This document shows, one piece after another, positions 1-11,359 of a stretch of DNA of 64,000 nucleotides; the first letter of the stretch is position 1, and each line of letters opens with the position of its first letter. Under the pieces are notes generated by a model. The model did not search any database. It worked only from the letters and a program-made list of their open reading frames with translations, and was not told the DNA's origin. Origin of the DNA: Cercophora sp. LCS_1 (lineage: Eukaryota > Ascomycota > Sordariomycetes > Sordariales > Lasiosphaeriaceae). A program made the translations under genes and the position numbers. The stretch covers positions 124,001 through 188,000 of the forward strand of contig JAPZLL010000033.1 of assembly GCA_036250225.1 (NCBI GenBank), given 5' to 3'.

Positions 1-443
1 GGGTCGCATTCAGATGGCGGCACTTTTCGCAAGGCGGTGGGCCTAACAGGTCGAAAACCAATTCAACAGCAATGGTGCATTAGTAGCAATGTCCGGATCA
101 GGATACACGTCTCTTGTCAGCTTGTTTATGCCCACCCAAGCCCTCAACGGGGCCGTCCGGTTGAGATTGCATCCGCCAGCGTATATTGGTAGCCAAGATG
201 GTGCCGAGAAAAGTCGGGCGGTAGTCTTATTTGAGAACCTCCCTTGGTATAGTATCCCCGGTCCGCCACCCCTAAACCGATGCCTGGGCCAAGCCAGCTG
301 ACCATGACCGCGGCCCAAAGGAACGTGTAAGCGGGTCCGTTCAGGAATACTGAATCAAGTGCTTTGGTCCAGAAGTTGGAAGGATTCCTAATCAAAAGTT
401 CCCTTCTGTCATGATAGCCACGCCGCCAAGTCAACCCGTTGCC
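1..443. other. No recognisable gene
   Basis: Only short overlapping open frames on both strands are present, none with a recognisable domain or a signal peptide. The stretch lies just downstream of the stop codon of the minus-strand HET gene, so it probably holds that gene's 3' untranslated region and spacer DNA. Confidence 0.4.
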
Positions 444-2795
444 TCAATGTAGACAAAAGTTTGCCCACTTCAACTCATTCCGCACAATTTGAACCATTGT
501 GCTTCCCCGCATGATCCCATGGAGGTAGCATTCGCCGACGAGTGTGCCGTTCCATCCAGTTGTTGACGGACTCGATGTCTCCCGGACGACGAATGGAACG
601 TTACCGCCGTGGAAGACGACGACTTGGTCCAGAGTGGTGGTATTCTTGGGAACCAATCCCAGGAGACCGCGCTGGGTAACGACAAACGACCGTTTATCGC
701 AAGTGTAGAACAGGCGCTGACCGAATCTTGCTGCTTGACCCGTCGAGGCGAGTTCATGCAAGTGCTTGTGGGATCGATAGAGTGAGCTGCTCGCTGGCAG
801 TGACTCAAAGTTACCATGGCAGAACAGCCAGTACGCGGCAAACTCGGCTGTCAGTTCTGGGAGATTGAGGACGCTCCGGATCAACTCACGGTTGAAGAAC
901 TGTTTGCGGGATGCGATGAGGGTGAGGATGAACGTTTCAATGAGATCCTGGTCGGGAACGGGGTTCTGGGATATCCTCGCGTTTGTGACTCTCCAGAGAA
1001 ACTTGATCCCTTCACCTCGATGCTCGGTAATACGGAGGCGTGGGACGATTCTTAGGTCATTCAGGTTGTCAGTCTCGACGGCGAGCTCGAACGGCCCCCA
1101 TTCTAGATCTTCGCCGATCCAGTCGACATGAACCCCTTTGATCGTCATTGTCCCATCCTGGGGCCATTCAGCAACAGTCTTCGTGTTACCCGAAGCTCGA
1201 TACCATCCTTGACCTAGAAAACCGAATGTTTGGCGAAGATTGATCTGTCGATCATATTCAGGAACCCACGAAGGGAGTTTTCGGCCTTCGCGCGTGGTCA
1301 ATGCGTTGAAGGTGTCGACGGCGGAGAAGATAAAAACGTTTCCAAGTGCTTCAATGACGGCCTTGGTGAACCGGATATAGACCTCAACATCGGTGATGAA
1401 GTAGTTGGGAATGAACCCTTGATGCAGTTGCTGATTCGCTGCAGGCTGACATTCTTTGGCTAGACCCAGAAGAGCGAAGACCTGGTCCCGCGGATCTGTT
1501 GCTTGGATCTCCATCTTGCGCATGACTAGCTCAAGGATGTTTCCGCGTTTGTTGTTGGAACAAGACTGCCGTAGGTATGACCATATTTCGGGAAGGGTGT
1601 AGTGGAGCCCCGGGGCCAGGACCGTATCACGCCATGGCAATGACAGCCGTCGGTTTCGTTCCAGATCAATCGGAACCTTGCCTTGATAGGCCGCGGCTCT
1701 CCACTCAAAGGAAAAGAGGTTGATCAAGGCCACCCATTTGAGCGACGCCGGCCCACAATGAACCGCAATGTCGTCTTTGATGGCCAGTCCAACTTCCTGG
1801 AGAACCCAAGCGCGCCTGAAGAATGGGCGAGCCAGAAGCGATTGGATACCCCATCTCAACTGGTAGAACTCGTCCGACTCGACATCCTCATCCGTGAATT
1901 GGTCTTGGCCCTTGGCAAGCGGGTGCAGCCGGGAGCAAAGGATACCTGCTGCTTTTGCGCCCGGATCCACCTCCTTGACTTGCATGTCGGCGAGGAGATT
2001 GGCAAAGTCAAAAACCATCTTCGTTGTCGAGTCGGCTTCGCCGAGCCAAACGATGGTTTGGACAGCTTGGCTGTAAATCTCGGCCATGAGGGCCACCTGG
2101 GTTGCTCTTTCGCCGAGATCGCTTTGATCAATACAGAGGGCATCAGCCCAGAGGACCGGTCGAACCAGCGTGGACCGTAGCACTCGGAGCGCAGCTTCCA
2201 GATTCGCTGTGACGTTGAACTTCGTCTGGTACGTCACAAGCCCACTCTCTGACGTGTTGGCCTTTTCGGTGTAGTTAATCTCGATCGGCTTTGTAACCTT
2301 TGGGTCCCCCCAGCAGTACGAAAGGCATCCGTAGAGGCGCGGCACATTGTCTGCAAGCAGGGAGGCATTGAAGACATGGACCACCACCGGCTTGGGTGAA
2401 TCGATCGGCTCAGGTTCGAGGAATAAAATGCGAATCTCCTTTTTCTCAGTGTCGAGGCTTCTGTACCAGCTGTAATCATTCAGGATTGTTGGGGTGTATG
2501 CAGGTCCAGACCCTGTCCCGTCCACGCCCTTGGGCGGTCTGGGTGAGTTGTGAAGGATCGGATGCCACGGGCCATGCATGGTTCGCGACACAAAAAGTTT
2601 ACGGGAGAGAGCGATAGCGGAAGGAACTAGGTATGACACCTGAACCTCAATGAGGCGATTGGCAGGTGGGGTTGAGGGTTTTTGGGACGACAGCACCGTG
2701 CCTGCCCGACAAAGCTTCAGCTCTAGCTGGACAGAATAGTCCATATTTTCTGTGCAGACCAGCGCACAGTTTTCTGTTATTCTGTTCATTTCCAA
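444..2795 (-). CDS. HET-domain (heterokaryon incompatibility) protein
   Basis: A 783-residue frame without introns. The HET domain is clear: block one has LSYCWGDPK near residue 158, block two has WADALCIDQ near residue 217 followed by VQTIVWLGEAD-type sequence, and block three has FFRRAWVLQEVGLA. Further on are the family's TDPRDQVFALLGLA motif and the C-terminal VGECYLHGIMRG motif, so the protein is full length. The first 90 or so residues have no family match; Met at residue 73 (MHGPWHP) is an alternative start. HET proteins trigger cell death after fusion of unlike hyphae or act in innate-immunity-like responses; the partner of this one is unknown. It is one of four HET genes in the window. 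The family is certain, the exact start is not. Confidence 0.9.
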   Translation of the reverse strand: MEMNRITENCALVCTENMDYSVQLELKLCRAGTVLSSQKPSTPPANRLIEVQVSYLVPSAIALSRKLFVSRTMHGPWHPILHNSPRPPKGVDGTGSGPAYTPTILNDYSWYRSLDTEKKEIRILFLEPEPIDSPKPVVVHVFNASLLADNVPRLYGCLSYCWGDPKVTKPIEINYTEKANTSESGLVTYQTKFNVTANLEAALRVLRSTLVRPVLWADALCIDQSDLGERATQVALMAEIYSQAVQTIVWLGEADSTTKMVFDFANLLADMQVKEVDPGAKAAGILCSRLHPLAKGQDQFTDEDVESDEFYQLRWGIQSLLARPFFRRAWVLQEVGLAIKDDIAVHCGPASLKWVALINLFSFEWRAAAYQGKVPIDLERNRRLSLPWRDTVLAPGLHYTLPEIWSYLRQSCSNNKRGNILELVMRKMEIQATDPRDQVFALLGLAKECQPAANQQLHQGFIPNYFITDVEVYIRFTKAVIEALGNVFIFSAVDTFNALTTREGRKLPSWVPEYDRQINLRQTFGFLGQGWYRASGNTKTVAEWPQDGTMTIKGVHVDWIGEDLEWGPFELAVETDNLNDLRIVPRLRITEHRGEGIKFLWRVTNARISQNPVPDQDLIETFILTLIASRKQFFNRELIRSVLNLPELTAEFAAYWLFCHGNFESLPASSSLYRSHKHLHELASTGQAARFGQRLFYTCDKRSFVVTQRGLLGLVPKNTTTLDQVVVFHGGNVPFVVRETSSPSTTGWNGTLVGECYLHGIMRGSTMVQIVRNELKWANFCLH

Positions 2796-3593
2796 AGGCC
2801 GTCACATGACGAAATGCAACCATTCGGTCCTCAGCCCCAAGCCCCAACGTGTGGAAGGAAACGCGAAAATCCTGAACTCCAAATCGGAGGAGCTCAGTTG
2901 ACACTGCATTCCGAGACATCGAAACATTGATGTAAGGCAGTTTCTACAAGACTACAGTCATTTCTCAAATCGACCTCTCCACTGGATCATCTCTCTCTCT
3001 CTCTCCCTCTCGTAAAGTTTGGATCTCAAGATAATAATCTTGTCTGCCACTGTATCCCATCATCCGCTGCTACCCAAACAACCCGGACAGTTTCTTCCAG
3101 ACCACGAAACCACCCGGGAGACGTGGGCAAACCTCGGGGCCCTCTGCACACACCGATCCCCACCAACATATGCCAACACGTCGGTAAAAGTCATACGGCT
3201 CCTCGCACCGAACCAGCGAAAGTCCAACATTGATGATTGGGCCCGACCAAGTCGTGAGACCATGACACCACTGGTATCGTCACAATCCAACCCCCACAGC
3301 ATGTCCCTTGCCTGCACACCCTGGGCAAGCGCCCTCCGCTTTGTAGCGGTGCTGGGCTCTGTTTCGCGCGCAGCATCCAGAGCAACCGTCAACATGGTTG
3401 GGGTGGGTCCTTTCTCAGAAAGGCAGAAGCTAGGTGATAGAAAATGGAGTACAAACACTTAACCCTGATACACCACAAACTATTTGGTTCACAAAGACCC
3501 AGTTTCTGGCCGACGAGAGTCATTTTGGTATAAGCATACCCAAGCCAAAGACGCCCGCCCCGAAGCAAAAATAAGCAAAGATATTACACAACG
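2796..3593. other. Intergenic region, no gene seen
   Basis: This is the 5' flank of the HET gene (upstream on the minus strand) and the 3' flank of the ABC transporter relic. It holds a short TC-rich tract near 2993-3013. The open frames at 3019-3462 overlap on both strands and show no domain, so I take them as chance. Confidence 0.4.
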
Positions 3594-6500
3594 CTAAAGA
3601 CCTTGGGAGTCAACAACTCTCTCCGCCACCCCGTCTTGCATAAAAACCACAGTTTCCTTTCCGGCTTGGGCAGACCTATCAGGCTCAAACAGCCTATGTG
3701 AAATCATGATGACCGTATGTCCGTGACCGGCAAACTCGGTCTGAATAATCCCATGCACAGCGGCAGCCGTTGTAGCATCCAGGGCCGAGCTGACTTCATT
3801 GAGCAAGACGACAGGCTTTCCACCCTCGGCCCTCAGCCTCTCGGCCTTGATGACCCCGCGGCAAATCCCAAGGAGTTGTTCCTGTCCGCCAGAGAGCCCA
3901 GGGAACTTTGACACGACTGTATTGAGCACTTGGCTGGCGGCTATCCCTGCATCTGCGTCGGCCTTCAGGTGAAGGGCTGAGCAAAAATGGCGCCATAATC
4001 CGACCCTCTGCAGGGCGCCAACAAGATTTGGGTCGAGGGACAGCCCCTCCGGATCGAGGTTGAAGCGTAGTGTTTCGTGGGCCAGCACCAAAGCGTCCTG
4101 TGAGACCACGACGAAACAACGCTGCCGCAGCGTGTTGCGTGGGATGCTGCTGATGTTGACGCCGTCGAGTTTGATGCTCCCGGATTGCAACTCAACCATT
4201 CGAAGCATTGCTAGCAGGAGTGAGCTTTTGCCGCTGCCCGTCCTGCCGCAGATGACCATCTTGTGCCCGGCTTCAAGACGGAATGTCACATTTCTCAACG
4301 CCACGATACCGCCGCTGTTGACATGCGCTGCCAGCTCAAAAGTTGAGAGAAATTGGGTGACGTGAGACGGTTCTCATAAACTTGCTCGTATCCAGCTGTC
4401 ACTCCTTCAAAGTCGATCCGACCTTTGCGTGGTGGCAAACCGGCCTTGTCGTAAAGCACCATATTCATGTTGCCGACGTCCGAGTCGTCCTCAGAGGGCG
4501 TTGACTCTTCGAGTGTCTTCAACCTGGCGATCGCTCCAAGAGAAACCTCAAAGTGTGTCCACGCCTCAACCAAGCGAAGCAGCGTAGGATGTGCGAGCAG
4601 CATCAAGTTGAGTGCTACACCCAGCTGGCCCCCGCTGAACTGTTCGCGCCAAGCTATCGCAGACACGACAATGGCAACAAAGAGGCCGGCTGCGGTGAGA
4701 TCCAGCACGAGGCTGAGCCATCGTTGGAGACACATCAAGAGAAACTCTGGGCGTTGAGAGTTCTCCAGACGGAATAGGGTCTCTTGGATGGTGTCGCCGA
4801 TCCAGCCAAAGGCGCGGATTGTTTCCAGACCCTGGATCTAGCAACTATGGATTAGCGCGCGGGGAAGGCCATGTTGTTTGATCAGTTGTTCTTACCGATT
4901 CAACGACGCCGGTCAGAACGTTTGCGCGAGACTCTAGCTCGAGGAGTCGAAGTTGGCGGGAGACTCTGAGGTATACTTTCTGGATCAAGTATAGCAGTCC
5001 GGCCACAGCTGGGAAAGAGAGCGACAGGGACGGTTGTAGAATACACAACATGAGGCCCTGGGTCAACAGTTTGAAGACGTCTGGTGTCACGTCAGTTTGG
5101 AGCCTGTAGGGGGCTTCTAATCACTCACTCATTGCCAGATTAGACAAAGAGTCTGGCAGCTTCTTGTCGATGAGCTGCAGGTCCTGACTGAACCTGTTGA
5201 GAATCGAACCGCTGTCGCTTTTCGAGAAGAAGGATAGAGGCGCGCTGGTCATGTCATTAACCTCACTGGCTGGTTGAGTTAGGGGATTCATTTTAAAAAG
5301 CCAAGGTAAGTACCTGGTTACTATGCGAAGAAGTTTTTGGTGAACTACTAGTCCTGACCGTGGCGCTACGCGAAAAAGGGTAGACCAAACAACTCCGTTT
5401 GTGGATAGCCACGAAACTGCAAAGATGGCCAGGAGACCCGAGATCTGAAACGGATTGCTCTGGCCTCCCGACTCAGTCCACAGACGGAGCCAATAGTGAG
5501 GGATCGATATGGAGACCGAGTAGCACGCCGCACAAGACGCTAGTAGGACCACGTTCCACCTCCTACAAAATCAAAATAATGTCCTTGATGAAATTCAGTG
5601 CTGTGGCCATCGGCCCCTTCATCTGAGCTGAAATTACTGTACAGATTTGCATCACTAACCCCTCGTTCACCGTCAACTTCTGCCTCGCCCTGGAGTTTGA
5701 CCTGCAGAGCTGCCATCTTTGAAGCTGCGGATGAAGATTCATCGCTGATGATTCCTGGTCGCCCCCCGGTTATCTTTGATGTCGCAATCAAGGCGGATAG
5801 GACGTCTCGCATGGTATGCCAACTTACCTGTATTCTAAGGCCGCCATTTTCAAGAAGTAAAATGTGATCAGCGCGAGGTAATATGTCAACTACATGTAGA
5901 CAACGTAGCATGTCAGCCATTAAAGTCTTCAGGCAAGGTCAAGACGGGTGCGGATAACTCACTCGAGCTAGTGACGAGCAGCACGCTCGCGTTGAGCTGT
6001 CGACAGAGCCCTGCTCTGTCAAAAAGATTCCGGAAGACGTTGGCCTCAGTCTGCCGATCCAAGCCACTAAAGACATCGTCAAGAAGGATGAGCTCCGGTT
6101 TTGTAAATAGAGCACGCGCAAGAGCCTTGTGAGTGGTTTGTCAATCAGGACTCCAAAACGTTGAAGAGACTGCGGTGGAAAAAAAAAAAAAAACCATACC
6201 AATCTCTGCCCCTGACCCCCAGACAAGTTTAAACCACCGCTGCCGACTTGGGTGCCGTCTTTGTCAGGGAGTAGGCTGATATCGTGGTCTAAGCAGCAAG
6301 CCGCAATAACACGGTTGTACCACTCTGCCTCTTGGTCGTGCTTGCTCACCCCATGAATGACATGCTTGATAGTTCCGCTGGGAATCCACGGCCTTTGCGA
6401 ATAGTAGGCGACTCGCTTGAGGCGGATCCGCATCGACCCGCCAATCAAATTCTCTTCACCAAGGACTGTTATCAAAAGGGTTGATTTCCCGCAACCAACC

Positions 6501-7455
6501 GGGCCGGTAATGATGGTGAAAAAACCATGGAGCAAATCAAAGGTGACGTTCTGGAGTAATGTGGTTGGATGTTTGCCGATACTGACATTCCTGAGCTGGA
6601 CAGCTGATTTGGGGGTCTTGGTCTCCTGTGCTTCAAACTCAAGTAAACGCTTTTCTGTGGGCTCAGGCGAAATGATCCTCGTATCGGTAAACGAGGGCTT
6701 GATCAAGAAAGATTGAACTCTGTCGAAGCTAGCAAATGCGGCAACCAGGCGCGGGATTGTCGTCATCACAGTGTTTGCTGGCCGTGTGATCATGCTCAAG
6801 ATTGCCATTGTTGTGAAGGCCGTTTGTACATCCAAGCCCTTTCCGTTGGCGGTAGAGAGCCATGTGAACAGAATGAGAATAAGGGGCGCCGAGAAGATAC
6901 CGAGTGCATTTGCTACGCCAACTGCTGTTAGCCCGTGTTTTGCCTCTTGCAGAAAGCCTGATGAGGGGGAACTGAATGCAGACATACCACTCAAATTACA
7001 ATAGACCGTGATCCACCGAACCGCCGAAGCAGCTGCCACCTCTCGTTCCCGCAAACCCCGAATCCGGTCTCCCAGGGCGTTTTGTAGTCCCAGCATCTTC
7101 ACCACCTTCATCGAGTTCAGCGTTCGACTTGTAGCCGATAGGCGGAGCTGAGTCGCGTCGTTCCAGCATCTTTGATAGCGACGTATATGCTTGGCAACAT
7201 ATCGACTCATCCGGGAACACACTGCAATCCTACGTGTCAAATGTTGTAAAGGCAGGGTCTCATGGGAGTGGGTGGCAACTGACAGAAAATCAGCCCAATA
7301 GGAAGAGGTGCTATCCTCCAGCCCACTTCGTCCGCCAACAGCTTGAGTCCAATTGAGACCTCAATCACTTGAGCCCAGCTCTCATGCAGCATCTGAGGGA
7401 TGTCGCTTAGATCGTCAACATCGGTGCTGATCAACATCATTGCATCATCATAGCT
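3594..7455 (-). pseudogene. ABCC-type (MRP-like) transporter lacking its 5' part
   Basis: Eleven exons can be joined in phase (5'->3' on minus): 7455-7280, 7229-6988, 6924-6200, 6125-5963, 5889-5828, 5754-5660, 5562-5314, 5244-5129, 5080-4896, 4837-4382, 4334-3594. They encode about 1070 residues. The order is the rest of membrane domain 1 (starts within the LISTDVDDL stretch), NBD1 with GPVGCGKST and LSGGQGQR and an ILLDD Walker B, a linker, membrane domain 2 (APLSFFSK, then IQGLETIRAFGW), and NBD2 with GRTGSGKSS and LSGGQ. Full-length fungal ABCC proteins have about 1400-1500 residues, so TMD0 and the first helices of TMD1 are missing. The frame itself has no stop or frameshift. NBD2 reads LLNEVSSALD where LLDEVSSALD is usual, so the Walker B aspartate is lost. 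The gene stops abruptly at about 7455 against a truncated esterase on the other strand. It probably no longer makes a working exporter, though an in-frame ATG pair at 7435-7440 remains. Confidence 0.85.
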
Positions 7456-7469
7456 GCCACATGCGGTAG
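7456..7469. other. Rearrangement junction between two 5'-truncated genes
   Basis: To the left, the minus-strand ABC frame is still recognisable up to about 7455 (SYDDA preceding MMLIST). To the right, the plus-strand esterase frame is recognisable from 7470 (SSGA, the end of the GxSxG elbow). Nothing remains of either gene's 5' part or of a shared promoter. A TAG at 7467-7469 closes the esterase frame immediately upstream. Confidence 0.6.
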
Positions 7470-8711
7470 AGCTCGGGTGCCGAAAACGTCGGGCACCATC
7501 TCGTTGCGTACGATGGCCGCGATGATGGCTTGTTCAGGGAGGCTATTCTGCAAAGTGGTGGACCGTTGGGGAAGACGTCGCATGCGAGATTTCCCGCGCA
7601 GGGCGTGTATGACCGGGTGGCGAGGCAAACGGGGTGTTCCGAAGCTGAGGATACGCTGGAGTGTCTTCGTTTGGTTCCCTTTCAGACTTTGAATGGTGCG
7701 TTTGAGGACGGCCCCGAGGGGGATAGTCCCGATATGGTGGCTTTCTCGCGCCCGACGATAGATGGGGGTATCGTGCCTGGATTCGCAAGTCTTAGCCTCA
7801 AAGGCGGGCGGTTCCTCAAGGTTCCGGTCACTGCTGGTCTGGTGTCGAATGAGGGCAGCACTTGGATACCGACCGAGGTGGGGGACTGGGAGGATATGCG
7901 GGAGTACCTTGCCGGAGAATATCCACCCCAAGTTATCGACCATCTGATGAGCTACTACCCCTTGCCGGCGCGGCTAGAGAACGACAAACTTGATCCTGCC
8001 ATCAACTCCATCACAAACAGGTCAGAATTTACCCGCATTGAGCAGCTTATCGGAGATCTGGTCCTCAACGCAGCCGACCGACTCATGTGCGAGAGTCTCG
8101 CACGTCTGTCAAAGTGCTACAGCTTTAGGTTTGACGCGGTCGTGAACCACGAAGGGGACAAACGCCTCGGTGCCATTCATGAGACCGAAATCGGACCTAT
8201 CTTTCAGAATATCGAGGGTATAGGCTTTCGCGAAAACCCGTTCCGGGGAAAGGACGAAGGGTTCCATGAGATGTCGCGGTTGATGGGACTCATGTGGGCC
8301 AGTTTCATCACGGCGATGGATCCTAACCCCCTCGGTCGAATCAATGGTCCCGAGTGGCCCGCATTCTCGACTGAAAAGCGGGAGAGGATTGTTTTTGATG
8401 AGAGCGGCACGTTTGTCGAGAGGGATACATCGAGACTTGAGGCCATGGCGTATATCAACAGTGTTCAGAATGGTATTTTTGAGAGGTTGTATGTACGTGG
8501 GGTTGAAAGAAGCATGGAAGGCTTGAGAAATAGTTCCAGATTTTCAGATTATTTTGTCCACAACATCGAGGAACCTGGGCAGTCTTGGCAGTGTTGCCTG
8601 CTCTCGCAAGGCCGGGACGCAGCTGCTGCACCACCCCTCCACCAACGGAAGGCAGGAACGAACCCTCAACCTCTCGGGCCCTTCATCGTGTTTTGTTCCT
8701 TCCATTTTTGA
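7470..8711 (+). pseudogene. Type-B carboxylesterase lacking its N-terminal half
   Basis: The frame starts inside the nucleophile elbow (SSGA), then reads AYDGRDDGLFREAILQSGG, a hallmark of fungal carboxylesterases just after the catalytic serine. The acidic residue of the triad is in LVSNEGST and the histidine in AIHETEIGP. The usual C-terminal block (KRERIVFDESG, then AMAYINS) follows, and the frame runs about 70 residues further than expected before a stop at 8711, so the original stop may have been lost. There is no ATG before the conserved core. The oxyanion-hole and GESAG segments, about 200 residues, are missing. An intact relative lies at 44824-47097. It is not expected to be an active enzyme. 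Confidence 0.8.
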
Positions 8712-8772
8712 GTCTCCGTGCTCGGCAGAGCCAGCCGCGACTTCCTGCCATATTTTAGCAAACACTGCCATT

Positions 8773-11211
8773 ATGCCGTTTCAATCAGTGCCCGGCGAAG
8801 ACGACGAGGGGTCAGAACCCCGCGTCTTCTATGTTGTCGACAGATCTACGGTCCATCTCGACGCTTCAAGATTACCATGGCTACAAAAACCTAATTGCAA
8901 GGTTGGTGAGTTGGAGAGTGACGCCTTATGCTGGGTTTGCCGGTACCTAAACTTCGAGTACCTCTTCGCCGCCACTTCCCATTCAATGGAAGTTCCAGTT
9001 CAAAATGCCAACGGACCCTCATCGAATCTCACAGGTGGAATTTGCATCGGCTCAGTTGGCGAAGTTCAGTCGCGGTCGTCTTGCCGATTTTGCGCCTTTA
9101 TTTTAGGAATCGTCCGCCGTCTAGAAGAGCTTTGGATCGGTCCCCATGCCGTCACTGTCACACCAGATACGCAAGTCCATTTGCGCGGTCTGATCCGTGG
9201 ACCATCGGTGCTATCCTTTAATCGCGGCATGCCGATTAAAGATCCGCCGTGGAGGACTGTGAGCAAAGCAATTCAGCTGCTCATCTGTGTTCGTGAAGGA
9301 AGTGGGCCGCTGAGGTCGACGCATTTTCTTCCGCCTATCCAACGGCTTAGGACCACAACAGATCCATCCGGAGACAGCGATCCAGGAAGTAGCATGGAAG
9401 GGAGGCGCCTCGAAACGCCTCAAACCGAAGTAGATCTCCTCCGCGGGTGGTTATCGAGATGTCCCGACAGCGAGGAACAGACGAGCCAAAGACCGACGAT
9501 CAAATTGATCGACGTGTTCAAGGGCCTTGTAACCGCTCCATTCAGCAACCCTCCTAGATACGCGGCGCTCAGCTATGTTTGGGGTCAGACCAAGGGCCTC
9601 ATGCTTACCGCACAAACCCTCGCGGCCCTTGGGGTCCCGGGGACCGTGACGGTGGAGAATCCAGCAATCCCGCTCACCATACGCGATGCCATCCTCGCGT
9701 GTCAGCTCCTTGATATTCCCTATCTTTGGGTTGACAGCCTCTGCATCTTGCAAGATTCACCGTCCAAGCTCGTGGCCATCGCGGAAATGAACACCATCTA
9801 CGAGTCGGCCAATCTCACCATTGTGGCCGCAGCTGGTTCTGATGCCAACGCAGGACTTCCAGGGATACGATGCGGCATTGCTCCACGACAACGGACAGTC
9901 CGTATCAGCGATGACGTTGAACTCGCCGAAGCGCATCCGTCATTCTCGCAAGCGGTCGACATGAGCACCTGGAACACCCGTGGCTGGACCCATCAGGAGC
10001 GGATGCTGTCGACCCGAAAGTTGTACTTTACCGAGCATCAAGCTTACTACGAGTGTCCGCACGGTATCAACTGTGAGGATGCCCACTATGATGTCCACCT
10101 TGAGAAACTCGGGGATAATCTACCCCCAGGGAGTTTATCAGGGACCGATTTCGAAGTGAGAGGCTTGTTGAACTTCGACATCTACGCGGAGACCATTCAA
10201 GAGTTCAGCTCACGCAAACTCACATTCGAAGAAGATGTCGAAGCTGCATTCCAAGGAATCGCCAACGCTCTCCAAGATCGCGTCTTCAACGGCTCGCCGT
10301 TTCTCTTTGGCATCCCACTCTGTTGCATCGACAGCGCCATCATATGGTATCCCCGTGGCCGAGTGGAGGGACGCCGACGGTATCCCACATCGACTGACTC
10401 GAACTTCCTCGCTCCCTACTACCCGTCTTGGTCCTGGATGGGGTGGAAAGGCAAGTCCTACGCCAAGCGTATGTTCAGAACATGCGAATCTACAGTTAGC
10501 CGCGTCGAGTGGCTTGACGCAACGAACCCGACACAACGCATCCAAGAAGCATTAACAGGCCCTCCACCGCCGTTGTGGTCAGGATGGTCCGAGTGGAAAC
10601 GACGAACCGACGAGCAAGGGCACAACTTCTTTACTCCAGAGGACGGCAGAAATATCGGGAAACGCTTCTGCCATCCAGTACCCACGTTCGAGCCTGGAGA
10701 TCCGATTCCCGTCGACCGGGTATCGGGCTTGTTATACTTGCGAGCCGAAGTCGCGCGTCTGGCCGTAGATGAGAATCAAAACCAATCTCACGCAGACAGA
10801 CCGGCGCGCTGGCTCTCGATACGTGATTCCAACGGCGTGCGCGCCGGCATAGTGCGCACAAACGGCGACGATTTCCTGGCCCGAGGATGCAATCACGGCA
10901 AAAAGGAATTCGACTTTATCAAGATGAGCCAGCAAACACTCCACCTTGGGGCACCCGATCCCGCTTGGGACAAAGAGACTGGGACGTACAGTGGAGCACC
11001 GGGCGGTCCCGCCATCAACCCGCTGAGGTTCGATGATGACGAAATGGACTTCGACCAGAGCGTTTATGACCCGAGTATCTGCTGGTGTTTGTACAATGTC
11101 CTCATGGTTGAGTGGGTAGATGGCGTCGCGTACAGGGTGGGCATTGGCCGGGTGCATATCCATGCGTTTGACAACGCCGGGGCCGAATGGAGGACGATTG
11201 CTCTTGGATAG
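8773..11211 (+). CDS. HET-domain protein, long N-terminal extension
   Basis: 812 residues from the ATG at 8773 (an upstream open stretch reaching 8554 overlaps the esterase relic and is not needed). After about 260 residues without a known domain, including a cysteine-rich segment (CWVCRYL, CRFCAFI), comes the HET domain: ALSYVWGQ near 265, YLWVDSLCILQD near 318, EMNTIYESANLTIVAAAG, and RGWTHQERMLS near 400. This motif set is that of the TOL/HET-6 type of HET protein. The rest of the protein has scattered tryptophan-rich blocks (YPSWSWMGWKG) usual in this group. It probably acts in vegetative incompatibility or related recognition; no effector domain is fused to it. Single exon, complete. Confidence 0.9.
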   Translation: MPFQSVPGEDDEGSEPRVFYVVDRSTVHLDASRLPWLQKPNCKVGELESDALCWVCRYLNFEYLFAATSHSMEVPVQNANGPSSNLTGGICIGSVGEVQSRSSCRFCAFILGIVRRLEELWIGPHAVTVTPDTQVHLRGLIRGPSVLSFNRGMPIKDPPWRTVSKAIQLLICVREGSGPLRSTHFLPPIQRLRTTTDPSGDSDPGSSMEGRRLETPQTEVDLLRGWLSRCPDSEEQTSQRPTIKLIDVFKGLVTAPFSNPPRYAALSYVWGQTKGLMLTAQTLAALGVPGTVTVENPAIPLTIRDAILACQLLDIPYLWVDSLCILQDSPSKLVAIAEMNTIYESANLTIVAAAGSDANAGLPGIRCGIAPRQRTVRISDDVELAEAHPSFSQAVDMSTWNTRGWTHQERMLSTRKLYFTEHQAYYECPHGINCEDAHYDVHLEKLGDNLPPGSLSGTDFEVRGLLNFDIYAETIQEFSSRKLTFEEDVEAAFQGIANALQDRVFNGSPFLFGIPLCCIDSAIIWYPRGRVEGRRRYPTSTDSNFLAPYYPSWSWMGWKGKSYAKRMFRTCESTVSRVEWLDATNPTQRIQEALTGPPPPLWSGWSEWKRRTDEQGHNFFTPEDGRNIGKRFCHPVPTFEPGDPIPVDRVSGLLYLRAEVARLAVDENQNQSHADRPARWLSIRDSNGVRAGIVRTNGDDFLARGCNHGKKEFDFIKMSQQTLHLGAPDPAWDKETGTYSGAPGGPAINPLRFDDDEMDFDQSVYDPSICWCLYNVLMVEWVDGVAYRVGIGRVHIHAFDNAGAEWRTIALG

Positions 11212-11359
11212 AGCAGGACATGTGGGTATCAAAGAAGAATTGAGAAATGTCGTGAGAATCAGTCGGATTACCAAGAGAATAATATTCAAGTCTCCTAGGT
11301 CTCATTACTAGAATCCTCACCAGGTCAAGCAAGCTTCTCGATCACACACCTCCGATACA

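Noticed and set aside
4335..4381. Apparent frameshift between membrane domain 2 and NBD2 of the ABC transporter
   Set aside because: A 47-bp intron with GT..AG ends and a ctcaac branch restores the frame exactly.
8554..8772. Upstream in-frame extension of the second HET gene
   Set aside because: It overlaps the end of the esterase frame and shows no family similarity; the ATG at 8773 is the better start.
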